From: Paenibacillus sp. JZ16
GTDB taxonomy: Bacteria; Bacillota; Bacilli; Paenibacillales; Paenibacillaceae
Direction: 5' to 3'
NCBI RefSeq assembly: GCF_015326965.1
Contig: NZ_CP017659.1
Coordinates: forward strand, 3,162,001 to 3,226,000
Length of the DNA: 64,000 nt
Shown: positions 47,032 to 56,744 of the stretch, piece by piece
Numbering within the stretch: the first letter of the stretch is position 1
Layout: each line of letters opens with the position of its first letter
Translations under genes and position numbers: made by a program
The notes under the pieces: generated by a model
Database searches by the model: none
The model's input: only the letters and a program-made list of their open reading frames with translations
Told to the model about the DNA's origin: nothing

Positions 47032-49299
47032 TTATGCAGTCAACGCTGTATCGGTGTCTGCTGCTTTCTTGTTGTTTCGGGTAGCCAGGAAGTACACGGC
47101 GGTCAGAGCCAGGAATACGAGACCGAATCCGGCCAGTACACCCACATTCGCCCACATGCCGTCGAAACTTCCTGTGGATATGACGTCCTTGTAGCCTTTT
47201 ACGCTGTAAGTCATCGGCAGCAGCGGATTCAATGCCTTCATCCAGTTCGGAATCAGCTCTACCGGGAACGTGCCTGCGCTTGTAGTCAATTGGAGGATCA
47301 GGATAACGATGACGACGAAGCGTCCAGGCTGATCCAGCCAGGTTACAAACATTTGCACCAGGAACATGAACGACAAACTCGTGATGATGGAGAAGAGATA
47401 GAAGAGTGGAACGCTCTGCACCTCAAGCTTCAATCCGTACAGCATAACGACCGATGCCAGCAGCGCTTGAATCAATCCCATTCCGGCAAAGGAAAGCGTA
47501 CGGCTGACAAACCGGTTCCAACCCGATGCGTTCGGTACCGATGCTTCGCGGATCGGCAGGATAATCGTACAGAGCAAGGCTCCGACAAACAAACCGAGCG
47601 ACAGGAAGTATGGCGCGAATCCCGTACCGTAGTTCGGCACTTCGTTCACCTTGTGCTCTTCAACCTGTACCGGTCCGGCAAACATGGTGACCGTTTCGTC
47701 AGTTGTTTTGATATCGCCTGTCTTGTCGGCAGCCTCGTTCAGCTTGCCTGCAAGCTCTCCGCTGCCTTCCTTCAATTCATTCATCCCGTTTACCAGCTCA
47801 CCGGCTCCGGAATCCAGCTTTTTCGAGCCGTCGGCTAGCGTTGTAACGCCATTTCCGAGCTTGCCCGCTCCTCCTGCAAGCTGCTGCGTCCCTTGCGAAA
47901 GGGTGGCAGCTCCGCTTGCGAGCTGTTTACCTCCAGCTGCCGCTTCGCTCAGCTTCGTGCCGAACAGCTTCATGCCGTCAGCCAATTGGCTTTGGCCGGC
48001 GCTCAGCTGTTTGGCACCTGCCAGCAGCTCTTGACCGCCAGCTGCGAGCTGTTTGCCGCCTTCAGCCAGCTGACTCGCTCCCGCGCTCAGCTTGCCGGCG
48101 CCTTCCTGCAGCTGCAGCGTGCCTTGATTCAGCTCGGCTGCGCCTTGTGCGAGCTGTTTCTGGCCGGCATTCAGCCCGCTTGTGCCGGTGGCAACGGATT
48201 GGCTCGCTGCCAGCAGCTGCTGAACCTCCGGACTCTGCGCCAGCTCCGGATTGCTTTCAGCCAGCTTCTTCAATCCGTCTGCAACGGCCTTAGCGCCTTG
48301 CTCCAATGAAGCCGTAGCCTCCAGCGATTGATTCAGCCCGGCTTTCAGGCTGCTGCTGCCTTCATGAGCGCTTTTCGCGCCTGCCGCAAGCTGGGAAGCC
48401 CCTGCTTGGTTGGCTTGCAGGCCTTCATTCAGAGTGGTGCTGCCGGCAGCGGCAGATTCAATTCCCGCTTGCAGCTTGGCACCGCCCTTGCTTGCTTCCT
48501 CAGCTCCTGCTTGCAGCTTGCTGTGACCCGCTTTAAGCTGATCCAAGCCGGAAGCGAGCGTACCCGCTCCTGCGTTCAACTTGCCTGCACCGTTATTCAG
48601 CTCCTGCACGCCTTTGGTCAAAGGCGCGATTCCATCCTGAAGCTCCTGTGTGCCGCTGACGAGTTTAGCCAGATTTTCCTTCAGCTTCACGGCACCGTCA
48701 TCCAGCTTCACGGCACCTTCGGATATCTTGGTTGCACCGTCTCCCGCTTCGCTCAAGCCATCGGATACCTTGGCTGCTTGATCGAACAGGGTTTCCGTAT
48801 AGGCTTCCGTCACTTTCGCGGACACCTTGGACTGAATCTGCTTCACCGCAGATCCGCCGATCTGGGCCGCCAGGAAGTTGTAGCCTTCATTCGGCTCAAA
48901 TACGATCTGCGCAGGCTGCGGATGTTCATCCATTAAAGTTGTCGCCTGCTGGGAGAAATTCTCGGGGATGCTGATGGTCATGTAGTACTTGTTATCCTGC
49001 ATGCCCTGCTCCGCTTCCTGCCGATTAACGAATTGCCAATTAAAATCTTTTCCCTTCTTCAGCTCGGCAACCAAATCCTCGCCGGCGTGCAGCGTCTTTC
49101 CTTCAAAAACAGCGCCCTGGTCGTTATTGACGACCGCAACGGGCAAATCCTCCATCTTGCCGTACGGGTCCCAGAAGGCCCCGAGGAACATACCGCTGTA
49201 CATGACCGGTATGAACAGCACCGCGATGATCGGAATCAATATTTTTTTATTCCGAACGGCAGCGCCAAGATCTTTTGCAAATACAGATAATGACTTCAT
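47032..49299 (-). CDS. yhgE: YhgE/Pip family membrane protein
   Basis: A 755-residue protein of the YhgE/Pip (phage infection protein / ESAT-6-export-like) family. It has an N-terminal membrane span (ILIPIIAVLFIPVMYSG), an extracellular domain with AVVNNDQGA, a long repetitive region (about residues 180-560) built of L-x2-G-x3-L units such as LAAGAKQLSAGQSQLADG, and a C-terminal ABC-2-type five-span membrane part (GFAPYFLSLGLFVGALL). The AAAGGAGAG box before 49299 decides the start. The divergent-in-function TetR gene lies just upstream on the same strand. Confidence 0.9.
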   Translation of the reverse strand: MKSLSVFAKDLGAAVRNKKILIPIIAVLFIPVMYSGMFLGAFWDPYGKMEDLPVAVVNNDQGAVFEGKTLHAGEDLVAELKKGKDFNWQFVNRQEAEQGMQDNKYYMTISIPENFSQQATTLMDEHPQPAQIVFEPNEGYNFLAAQIGGSAVKQIQSKVSAKVTEAYTETLFDQAAKVSDGLSEAGDGATKISEGAVKLDDGAVKLKENLAKLVSGTQELQDGIAPLTKGVQELNNGAGKLNAGAGTLASGLDQLKAGHSKLQAGAEEASKGGAKLQAGIESAAAGSTTLNEGLQANQAGASQLAAGAKSAHEGSSSLKAGLNQSLEATASLEQGAKAVADGLKKLAESNPELAQSPEVQQLLAASQSVATGTSGLNAGQKQLAQGAAELNQGTLQLQEGAGKLSAGASQLAEGGKQLAAGGQELLAGAKQLSAGQSQLADGMKLFGTKLSEAAAGGKQLASGAATLSQGTQQLAGGAGKLGNGVTTLADGSKKLDSGAGELVNGMNELKEGSGELAGKLNEAADKTGDIKTTDETVTMFAGPVQVEEHKVNEVPNYGTGFAPYFLSLGLFVGALLCTIILPIREASVPNASGWNRFVSRTLSFAGMGLIQALLASVVMLYGLKLEVQSVPLFYLFSIITSLSFMFLVQMFVTWLDQPGRFVVIVILILQLTTSAGTFPVELIPNWMKALNPLLPMTYSVKGYKDVISTGSFDGMWANVGVLAGFGLVFLALTAVYFLATRNNKKAADTDTALTA

Positions 49300-49498
49300 C
49301 CCAGTCTCTCTCCTTTTTTTCTCTAGATAACCAGCCGACATGAATCTGCAGCATGGCAGATCACATTCCAGTACAGAATGACCAATATCCTCAATCAGTC
49401 AGTTTAGGCCAAAAAAAAACGATCCCTGGCAAGGAAGACGATCCCTCAAGCCTAGAGAGTCCGCCTTCCTCATCACGAAGGAGGTTCCTGTATCCTTC

Positions 49499-50080
49499 TT
49501 ATGAAGTAGCCTTCAATCCGTCAGCCAAGAACACCATCATATATTCCTTGATCTGTTCCTTGCTCAGCGGCTTGTGAAGCTGATTGAAGTCCGTCGTGAG
49601 GGCAACGTACAGTTTCAGCATCACGAAGGATACCACTTGAGCATCCAGCGGCTTGAGCTCACCGATCGATATGGCCTGCTCCACAATTCCCTCGAGATAT
49701 CCGACGATCCCGTTCTCCACCTTCGTCAACCCTTCATGCGCCTTCGGCGTGCCAATATCCCGTACCTCTTGCGATAGCTTAATGAACAGCTCATGCTCGC
49801 CTCGGAATTCAAGCAGCGCATCCAGCACCCGATACAGATTGTCGAAGAAATCTCTGTCCTTCCGGATCTCCCGCTCGGCAATACGCTTCATCTCCATAAT
49901 GGCCGACAGCAAAATCTCGTCAAACAGCTCATCCTTATTCGTGAAAAACGTGTAGATCGTACCTTTCCCTACATTTGCAATCTTCGCCACCTGTTCCATC
50001 GTCGTCGCTTTATATCCGAACAAAGCAAACGACTTGGAGGCAGCATCCAGCACCTGCTTCCGACGGTCCACAGCTGACAT
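49499..50080 (-). CDS. TetR-family regulator of yhgE
   Basis: A 193-residue TetR protein with helix-turn-helix TMEQVAKIANVGKGTIYTFF and a C-terminal ligand domain. It is immediately upstream of yhgE on the same strand, an arrangement common for this membrane family. A GGTCA/TGACC repeat in its own upstream region suggests autorepression. Confidence 0.88.
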   Translation of the reverse strand: MSAVDRRKQVLDAASKSFALFGYKATTMEQVAKIANVGKGTIYTFFTNKDELFDEILLSAIMEMKRIAEREIRKDRDFFDNLYRVLDALLEFRGEHELFIKLSQEVRDIGTPKAHEGLTKVENGIVGYLEGIVEQAISIGELKPLDAQVVSFVMLKLYVALTTDFNQLHKPLSKEQIKEYMMVFLADGLKATS

Positions 50081-50128
50081 GCTTACCCCTCCTTCTTGAT
50101 CTTTTTAGATTGGCCTTTATTTCAAAAC

Positions 50129-50159
50129 TGACCAAAATACCTTTTCGGTCATTCGGTCA
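50129..50159. promoter_or_regulatory. Candidate TetR operator
   Basis: TGACC (50129-50133) is followed by inverted GGTCA at 50147-50151 and a second GGTCA at 50155-50159, 49-79 bp upstream of the TetR start. The rest of the 331-bp gap to the glycosyltransferase shows no gene. Confidence 0.45.
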
Positions 50160-50411
50160 AAAATCACTTTACCAGATAATCGGAGCCATTGCAATATCTT
50201 TTCGTTAAATTTTTTAATATTCTGAATGCAGGGTTCAAATTTTCTCATGACGTCTAATGTAAGGGTACGCTCGGACTCCCAGCCGTAAAATAATTGAAAT
50301 GCTTTTCCCTTTTGCGCGTATACTTATGATGCATACTCTTTTTTTTCGCGCCGCTCTTCAAAAAATGATTCCTGTTTTGTAAGATAGAGGGAGAAAGAAG
50401 TAGGTGAAACC

Positions 50412-51587
50412 ATGCGATATACAAGAGTGCTCCTCTTTTCCGAGGGTTTCGGCACAGGTCATACGCAAGCAGCGTATGCGCTGGCTGAAGGTATACAACG
50501 GATGAATCCCGGCATCCACTGCCGCGTCATTGAGCTTGGCAATTTTTTGAATCCAACCGTGGGGCCGTTAATCTTATCCGCTTATCGAAAAACCGTCAGC
50601 ACCCGTCCGCGCCTTGTCGGCATGCTGTACCGTTCGCAATATAAGAAATCGCTAAACCGTTTGACGCGGCTCGCGCTGCACCGTATATTCTACGCGCAGG
50701 CTCAGCAGGTCATCGAGCAGCTGAAACCGGATCTTATCATATGTACCCACCCCTTCCCTAACGCCGTGGTCTCCCGCCTGAAGCGTCAGGGACTCGAGGT
50801 TCCGCTCTATACGCTGATTACCGACTATGATGCCCATGGCACCTGGGTCAATCCGGAAGTGGACGAATATCTCGTATCAACGCCTCATGTGAAACAAATG
50901 CTGCTGCGGCGGGACATTCAGCCCGAATTCGTTCATGTGACCGGCATTCCGGTGCATCCCAAGTTCTGGGAAAGGGGCAATCGAGAAGCGCTTCAAGCCG
51001 AGCTTCACTTAAAAAACATGCCAACCGTATTGATTATGGGGGGCGGTTGGGGTCTCGTATTCAACAAGGAGCTGCTCAGCAAGCTGGCCAGCAGGGCCGA
51101 TGATATCCAGCTGGTCTTCTGTATGGGACAGAACGAGAAACTGGTTGCCAGCATGCGCGAGGACCCGATCTTTCAGCATCCCAACATTCATGTTCTCGGG
51201 TACCGCGAAGATATACATAACCTCATGGAAGTGTCGGATTTGCTCATTACCAAGCCAGGCGGGATGACGTGTACAGAGGGAGCCGCCAAGGGAATTCCCA
51301 TGCTGTTCTATGAGCCTATCCCGGGACAAGAAGAAGTGAATTCCCATTTCTTTGTCAGCGAAGGTTATGCGGAAATTTTGGACTCTCCTTCCGTGATCGA
51401 CAAATGGCTGAACCTGCTGTCCGATCATTATGATCAGGTGAGTACGAAACGTAATGGAGCCGGCCGGCGGCGCATACCGCATCTGGAGCCCGACCACTGC
51501 GCCAGCCAGGTGATGGAATTGCTGACCGAAGGGCGCATGCCCGATCATCGTGAGGAAGCCGTCAAACTGTTGGCGGACCAGCCCTAA
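50412..51587 (+). CDS. UgtP/MGDG-synthase-type glycosyltransferase
   Basis: A GT28-type glycosyltransferase of 391 residues. The N-terminal VLLFSEGFGTGHTQAAYALAEG matches the acceptor-side motif of diacylglycerol glucosyltransferases and MGDG synthases. Further on it has TDYDAHGTWVNPEVD, and the C-terminal nucleotide-sugar site VSDLLITKPGGMTCTEGAA. Likely a peripheral membrane enzyme glycosylating diacylglycerol; the donor sugar cannot be read. Confidence 0.85.
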   Translation: MRYTRVLLFSEGFGTGHTQAAYALAEGIQRMNPGIHCRVIELGNFLNPTVGPLILSAYRKTVSTRPRLVGMLYRSQYKKSLNRLTRLALHRIFYAQAQQVIEQLKPDLIICTHPFPNAVVSRLKRQGLEVPLYTLITDYDAHGTWVNPEVDEYLVSTPHVKQMLLRRDIQPEFVHVTGIPVHPKFWERGNREALQAELHLKNMPTVLIMGGGWGLVFNKELLSKLASRADDIQLVFCMGQNEKLVASMREDPIFQHPNIHVLGYREDIHNLMEVSDLLITKPGGMTCTEGAAKGIPMLFYEPIPGQEEVNSHFFVSEGYAEILDSPSVIDKWLNLLSDHYDQVSTKRNGAGRRRIPHLEPDHCASQVMELLTEGRMPDHREEAVKLLADQP

Positions 51588-51632
51588 TATCTATAGCATG
51601 CTCTATAATTCCCGCTTTTGAACTATTACCCC

Positions 51633-51670
51633 AAAAAAGCTTCCCTGTCTTCGTGACAGGGAAGCTTTTT
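51633..51670. terminator. Bidirectional terminator
   Basis: Perfect stem AAAAAGCTTCCCTGTC/GACAGGGAAGCTTTTT with a TTCGT loop, ending both the glycosyltransferase and the convergent hydrolase unit. Confidence 0.95.
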
Positions 51671-51685
51671 ATATGAAAAATGCAT

Positions 51686-52369
51686 CTAGATTTCCAGCGT
51701 TTCTCCAGCCTTCAATGGATGTCCCTGAATGCCTGTTTTGGCTAGTTCGTCGCAGAAGGCCCCAGCATCCTGTTTAATGCCCGGGAACGTGTCATAATGG
51801 ACTGGGATTACATGCTTCGCACGAATCCACTGTGCGGCCAACAGGGCGTCCTGTGGGCCCATCGTCAATAAATCCCCAATCGGCAGCGCAGCTGCATCAA
51901 TACGGTTCATCTCTCCGATCAGCCGCATATCGCCAAACAAACTCGTATCGCCCGCATGATAGAATGTTTTCCCGCCCATCGTCAGAATGACGCCACCAGG
52001 CTGCCCTGCATAGATCCAGGTGTCCCCTACCGAAATGGATGAAGAATGAAAGGCCGGGGTAAACTTCACCTTAAAGCCATCGAATTGCGCGCTTCCGCCG
52101 ATGTTCATTCCATGGGATTTGGCACCCAGGCTGCCGCAATACACGGCGAGTTCATAGACTGCGATAATCGGGCAATCATTCTGCTTCGCTATCTCGATGC
52201 AGTCGCCAAAATGATCGGAGTGCCCATGCGTCAGCACAACCGCATCCACCTTGACGTCCTTGGGCTCAATGCCGGAGCCTGGATTCCCTGATAGCAGCGG
52301 GTCGATGATCACACGAACTCCGCCTTCTTCCACCAAAATGCTAGAATGGCCGTAATACGTAATATTCAT
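51686..52369 (-). CDS. MBL-fold metal-dependent hydrolase (UPF0173)
   Basis: A 227-residue metallo-beta-lactamase-fold protein. The metal ligands are in LTHGHSDHFGD (HxHxDH), with FYHAGDTSLFGDM and VIPVHYDTFP completing the sites. This small family is close to B. subtilis YtkL; its substrate is unknown. AGGAGG before the ATG at 52369 decides the start. Confidence 0.9.
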   Translation of the reverse strand: MNITYYGHSSILVEEGGVRVIIDPLLSGNPGSGIEPKDVKVDAVVLTHGHSDHFGDCIEIAKQNDCPIIAVYELAVYCGSLGAKSHGMNIGGSAQFDGFKVKFTPAFHSSSISVGDTWIYAGQPGGVILTMGGKTFYHAGDTSLFGDMRLIGEMNRIDAAALPIGDLLTMGPQDALLAAQWIRAKHVIPVHYDTFPGIKQDAGAFCDELAKTGIQGHPLKAGETLEI

Positions 52370-52411
52370 GCTTAAACACACCTCCTACATCCTAGTTTAC
52401 CCATATGGGCA

Positions 52412-53308
52412 CTACTTGTAAAAAGAGTGATTTCCTATTTTTTTAACAAATGTTCTTGAATGATGCACCGTCAGGTCCTGAGCCAGCTTCAAAGACAGGA
52501 AGAAGTACGTATCGTCCTTTACCTCTTTTTGGCCGTGAAGTGCCGCATTCACGGATTTAATCGTCTCTTTGTTCGGCTTGACACGTTTAAGACGCCCGTT
52601 CGCTACAGGACTAAATTGGTGCTTTTGATAGATGACATCGGTAATCGTATCGGGAAAATTAGCGGACCGCAGCCGGTTTAAGACAACGTTAGCAACGGCT
52701 ACTTTGCCTTCGTACGGTTCGCCTTCCGCCTCTGCCATGACAATCTTCTGGAGCAGAAGCAGTTCTTCAGCTGACAAATCATAGGTCCAGGTCGCTTTGG
52801 CTTTCTGATCCTGGGTTAACGTATTTGTTCTTGTGAAGAATAAAGTTGTGGGGGGTGATAAGCTTTCAGTCTGAGATTTGACGACATGCGTCCCCTTTTG
52901 TTTTGCCGGTTTCCCGTCCGCAGCCTGAGATTTCGATGGTTTCTTTTTCTCATCTGCAGCCTTCAATGCTTGTTGCGAGTTCCAATATCCGTTTTCAGCC
53001 AAACCTATGCCTTTTGACTTTGAAAAAGCATGACTCTTGCTCCCCGGCTTATTCCACTCTTGGAAAACAATTGAAGACAAAATATTGACAGGTTCCCTAT
53101 CCTGTTTGGTACTCGCGTCTTTTACGGATAGATCAGGGTCATTTACAGGAGCCGGGGCAGCCGTCACGAACTTTGGCATATCCTGCTGCTGTTCTTCCCC
53201 TTCCGCCTTTGTCTGCATTCCAAGTAAACTTATAAGAGACAAACTCACAAAGAGCGCTCCGATGAGCAGCGCAACCCAGCGATTTTGCCGTAGCACTTTC
53301 ATAACCAT
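52412..53308 (-). CDS. SleB/CwlJ-like cell wall hydrolase
   Basis: A 298-residue protein with one N-terminal membrane anchor or signal (VALLIGALFVSLSLISLLG), a long Lys/Ser/Ala-rich linker and a C-terminal hydrolase domain. That domain has LLQKIVMAEAEGEPYEGKVAVANVVLNR, where the catalytic Glu of the SleB family lies, and KHQFSPV. It may act in spore germination or cell-wall turnover. AGGAGG 10 nt before the ATG at 53308 decides the start. Confidence 0.87.
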   Translation of the reverse strand: MVMKVLRQNRWVALLIGALFVSLSLISLLGMQTKAEGEEQQQDMPKFVTAAPAPVNDPDLSVKDASTKQDREPVNILSSIVFQEWNKPGSKSHAFSKSKGIGLAENGYWNSQQALKAADEKKKPSKSQAADGKPAKQKGTHVVKSQTESLSPPTTLFFTRTNTLTQDQKAKATWTYDLSAEELLLLQKIVMAEAEGEPYEGKVAVANVVLNRLRSANFPDTITDVIYQKHQFSPVANGRLKRVKPNKETIKSVNAALHGQKEVKDDTYFFLSLKLAQDLTVHHSRTFVKKIGNHSFYK

Positions 53309-53405
53309 ATTTTTCCTCCTATGATGTCGGCACATTCCTACACTATGTAACCACATTTTTAGGCGTTGAAAACATGGTAATTTTATGAACATTCTATTTT
53401 CAGTT

Positions 53406-53963
53406 TCAGAAAATGGTCGAAAGCCGCGCCACACCTACTGTTTCGTACATTGGAGTTGCATGCAAATTTGTTCGAAAAAGAACGAGCTGCTGCACTTCCC
53501 ACTGGATGGGCTTGGGTCCTGTTCCGATAACATCCAATGAAAACTGTTGGTTTCCTTGAAACTTCCGGCCAACCGTAATATGCGGACGAAACGGTCGCTC
53601 CTCCGGCACAAATCCGAAAGCCTCCATCTTCGATACCACCGCTTGCTGAAGCTGAGACAGAGCATTCAAATCCCCGCCGATTCCCGCCCATAAAATTCTT
53701 GGCGAGGCGCTTGCCCCGAACACGCCGGCATCATAAAGGCCAAGCTTGAAGGGCTTATGCTCCTTAGCGACTTCCTGCAGCGCCGCTGTAATCTCCTCTA
53801 TGCGATTTGACGGCGTATCGCCTAGAAACTGTAAGGTAATGTGGTAATCCTGCGGATGAACCCATTTTTTAAAAGTTACTTGCTCCCCCAATGTTTCCGT
53901 CCATTCCTGAATCCGGGACGACACCTCCGAAGGCAGATGTACGGCAACAAATAAACGATCCAT
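53406..53963 (-). CDS. thpR: RNA 2',3'-cyclic phosphodiesterase ThpR
   Basis: A 2H-phosphoesterase of about 185 residues that opens 2',3'-cyclic phosphates to 2'-phosphates (older name LigT/2'-5' RNA ligase). The two catalytic motifs are HITLQFLGD and HITVGRK (H-x-T-x). The ATG at 53963, with GGGAG, is preferred to a TTG 8 codons upstream. It handles the same kind of broken RNA end as the Pnkp locus, but it is 44 kb away in this window. Confidence 0.9.
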   Translation of the reverse strand: MDRLFVAVHLPSEVSSRIQEWTETLGEQVTFKKWVHPQDYHITLQFLGDTPSNRIEEITAALQEVAKEHKPFKLGLYDAGVFGASASPRILWAGIGGDLNALSQLQQAVVSKMEAFGFVPEERPFRPHITVGRKFQGNQQFSLDVIGTGPKPIQWEVQQLVLFRTNLHATPMYETVGVARLSTIF

Positions 53964-54289
53964 AGCTCCCTCAGCCGAATGGCTCAACTAAGACACTTCC
54001 TTCCAATCTCTTTTATCCTAAGCAGCCGCTAGGCCACTATAAGCACCATGTTTTCTTGGTTCGTTTATAGTTTGAGCAATAATACCTGAAAATAGTATGA
54101 GGGGTACATCAAATTCGCCTAAAAATATGATGAAGCTTCAATTTACCATAAACCGGACAAAAATTCATGTACAAATTTTCCAATCGGGACAGTTCGTCCA
54201 TGCGCAAAGTGATGATTTCTGATAATATGTTCCCAAAGAGTTTAACGCTTTTATTCTGGTTTATATCACATTCCTTAGGAGGTAGCACC
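53964..54289. other. Intergenic stretch, no feature assigned
   Basis: AT-rich gap between divergent thpR and the dehydrogenase. The frame from 54167 is open and in phase with the dehydrogenase, but has no ribosome binding site, so I treat it as leader. Confidence 0.45.
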
Positions 54290-55243
54290 ATGCCGAAAAT
54301 CGTTGCTATACACGACTTAACCTCGGAACAACAGCAGAAAATCAAGGATATCGCCCCCGACTACGAGCTGCTGGTTACGAAAGCGAAAGAGCTTACGCCA
54401 AGCATCGTTCAGGATGCCGAAATCATGATCGGCTGGTCACGCTTCGTACAGGAGGATGTATTGTCTGCGGACAGTAAACTGAAATGGATTCAAGCATGGT
54501 CAGCCGGTGTCGATAAAATGCCGCTCAAAGAGCTCGAAGAAAAGGGTATTCAGCTTACCAATGCCAGCGGCGTACATAGCGTACCGATCACGGAGCATAT
54601 TTTCGCGATGATTCTGGCCTTCACGCGCAACCTTCATCTAGCAATTCGACAGCAATCGAACAGCAAATGGGATACGTCCGGCACGTTCACGGAATTGGCA
54701 GGTAAAACCATCGTCATCGTCGGCGTCGGCCAGATCGGCAGTCATACAGCGCGCGTGGCCCAGGCGTTCGGTATGCGGACCGTCGGTGTCCGTCATTCCG
54801 GCAAATCCGATCCTTATGTGGAAGCGATGTATAAGGTCGATCAGCTTGATGAAGCGCTGGCGAAAGGCGATTATATCGTGAACATCCTTCCGCTAACCGA
54901 TGATACCCGTGGACTGTTCAATGAGGCAAGATTCTCGGCGATGAAGGACTCCGCCTTCTTCGTTAATGTGGGCCGGGGTCAAACCGTGGTAACGAATGAC
55001 ATGATTCAGGCACTTCAAGCCGGGTCATTGGCGGGTGCGGGACTGGATGTGTTCGAAGAAGAGCCGCTTCCGTCAGACCATCCGCTGTGGTCCATGGACA
55101 ATGTCATCATGACACCGCATATGGCGGGCGATACGGATCGCTACGGCGAGCGTGCCGTGGATATTTTCCTGGAGAATTTGCAGAACTATGTAAGCGGTAA
55201 GCCCCTGTCGCGAAATGTAATCGACTATAGCAAGTCGTACTAA
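54290..55243 (+). CDS. D-2-hydroxyacid dehydrogenase
   Basis: A NAD(P)-dependent 2-hydroxyacid dehydrogenase of 317 residues. The nucleotide-binding loop is VGVGQIGSHTARVA; the catalytic Arg lies in VNVGRGQTVV, the Glu in FEEEPLP and the His in MTPHMAG. AGGAGG before the ATG at 54290 decides the start. Which 2-keto acid it reduces is not evident. Confidence 0.9.
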   Translation: MPKIVAIHDLTSEQQQKIKDIAPDYELLVTKAKELTPSIVQDAEIMIGWSRFVQEDVLSADSKLKWIQAWSAGVDKMPLKELEEKGIQLTNASGVHSVPITEHIFAMILAFTRNLHLAIRQQSNSKWDTSGTFTELAGKTIVIVGVGQIGSHTARVAQAFGMRTVGVRHSGKSDPYVEAMYKVDQLDEALAKGDYIVNILPLTDDTRGLFNEARFSAMKDSAFFVNVGRGQTVVTNDMIQALQAGSLAGAGLDVFEEEPLPSDHPLWSMDNVIMTPHMAGDTDRYGERAVDIFLENLQNYVSGKPLSRNVIDYSKSY

Positions 55244-55332
55244 GACCAGGTAACAAGTTCTTAAGTACAGCTTTAATCCCGCTCACGAAGGAGCCGAGGA
55301 TCTTGCAACAAACACCTCAAGATCCATACAAC

Positions 55333-55380
55333 AAAAGGAACGTCCCAAGGTTTCCATACCTTTCGGGACGCCCCTTTTTA
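55333..55380 (+). terminator. Terminator of the dehydrogenase gene
   Basis: Arms AAAAGG-ACGTCCC and GGGACG-CCTTTTT with an inner GGT/ACC stem. Confidence 0.85.
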
Positions 55381-55419
55381 TTTTTTAACTACATTTATAC
55401 GCAATGGGAGAGAGAATCG

Positions 55420-55731
55420 ATGCAGCCGTATACGGAACGTGTAATTGAAGTGATCCGGAGCATTCCGGAAGGATATGTCATGACGTATGGACAGGTGGCC
55501 AGACTGGCCGGCAGCCCAAGGGGCGCACGACAAGTCGTCAGAATACTTCACACCCTCAGTCACATTCACAAGCTGCCGTGGCATCGGGTCGTCAACGCAA
55601 AAGGAGAAATCGCCATCAAGGACGATGAATCCAGACTCATGCAGGAGCTGTACCTCCAAGGCGAAGGCGTTACCGTCAATTCCAAAGGCATCATCGATTT
55701 AGTGAAATATCGTTATGACCCTGGGCAATAG
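55420..55731 (+). CDS. Alkyltransferase-like protein (ATL), MGMT family
   Basis: A 103-residue protein equal to the DNA-binding domain of O6-alkylguanine-DNA alkyltransferase, with YVMTYGQVARLAGSPRGARQV and the active-site loop LPWHRVV. The acceptor Cys of PCHR is Trp here, the hallmark of ATL proteins, which bind O6-alkylguanine and flag it for nucleotide excision repair instead of reversing it. A GGGAGAGAG box precedes 55420. The longer open frame (from 55303) runs through the preceding terminator and is not used. Confidence 0.9.
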   Translation: MQPYTERVIEVIRSIPEGYVMTYGQVARLAGSPRGARQVVRILHTLSHIHKLPWHRVVNAKGEIAIKDDESRLMQELYLQGEGVTVNSKGIIDLVKYRYDPGQ

Positions 55732-55744
55732 GTAGCAAGCCCCA

Positions 55745-56725
55745 TTATTCGCACAACCAGATATCCCTCACAAAACTCCCCTTGCGGGTCGTGCAATGAC
55801 GCAGGACCTTCCAGCCCGTGCTCATCAGCAACTCGTATAATGGCTCTGTGCTGACGATGACAGCTCGATCTGACAACCGGCGTAAGCTTTGCAGCATCTG
55901 CAGCTTCTCTTCCTCCGGGAAAACAGAACACAGATTATACGGCAGGTCCAGGATCGCGGCATCATAATACCCTTGCAATGTATTCATATCCTGAATGGCA
56001 ACTTTGTTGTCATCATAACCGTAGTGCCTCAGATTCACCCTCGCTCCCCGAATGGCAAGCGGATTGATGTCACGCCCCTCAGCCGCGATACCCATCGAGA
56101 ACGCCTCAATTAATACATTCCCCATACCGCAGCAGGGATCCAGAAGCGTTACTTCGCTTAATCGAGGAACTGCCAGGTTGACCAGTGCCCTCGCGATGCG
56201 CGAGCTTAGGCCTGTGGAATAATTCTGCGGCTTCTGTTTATGCTTCAGCCATGCGCGTTCAGGTTCATGAAGAAGTCCCAATCTCCAGATGCCGCCTGTT
56301 GATATCATACCGAGCGTGACATCCGGGGCTTTCATCTGTGCAATTCCTGTAATTTGGCGGCCTACCACCCGCTCATACCCGCGTGATTGTTCATAACTGA
56401 ACCGATCTCCCGCCTTGAGACAGACGACTTTGAAGCTTGCGTTGTTAAGATGAATGCGGTCTGCTTGCTCAGCCATTTCTTCGATGGATTCTCCGGTCAT
56501 CCTGACGTCGATACAGGCTGATAAGAACGGGCTCCGATCCGGATCAACCCATAACTCGCTTTCCAGCCAATCCTCACCGTCAGGCTCATGACCGAACAGC
56601 TCCGTCAGCTCCATCAAGCACAGCTCACGCTCCGTTTCATGACAGGCATACGTATACAGATAAGGGGACTTATCGCTTATGAAGGATGGACCAAAAGTAA
56701 TGTCATAATCGTTTGAATGCATCAT
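55745..56725 (-). CDS. TRM11-like RNA methyltransferase
   Basis: A SAM-dependent methyltransferase of 326 residues with the COG1041/TRM11 layout. The N-terminal part may be a THUMP-like RNA-binding region. The catalytic half has LLDPCCGMGNVLIEA (SAM site), GRDINPLAIRGARVNL and ILDLPYNLC (a D-x-P-Y type catalytic motif). It is probably a tRNA guanine or adenine methylase; the target is not evident. It converges on the ATL gene. Confidence 0.82.
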   Translation of the reverse strand: MMHSNDYDITFGPSFISDKSPYLYTYACHETERELCLMELTELFGHEPDGEDWLESELWVDPDRSPFLSACIDVRMTGESIEEMAEQADRIHLNNASFKVVCLKAGDRFSYEQSRGYERVVGRQITGIAQMKAPDVTLGMISTGGIWRLGLLHEPERAWLKHKQKPQNYSTGLSSRIARALVNLAVPRLSEVTLLDPCCGMGNVLIEAFSMGIAAEGRDINPLAIRGARVNLRHYGYDDNKVAIQDMNTLQGYYDAAILDLPYNLCSVFPEEEKLQMLQSLRRLSDRAVIVSTEPLYELLMSTGWKVLRHCTTRKGSFVRDIWLCE

Positions 56726-56744
56726 TTATTTCGTCTCTCTTCTA

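Noticed and set aside
49410..49498. Terminator between the TetR gene and yhgE
   Set aside because: There is a T-run on the minus strand, but the repeated GGGATCG sequences are direct, not inverted, so no clear stem forms.
54167..54289. N-terminal extension of the dehydrogenase
   Set aside because: Open in frame but without a ribosome binding site; AGGAGG sits at the 54290 ATG.
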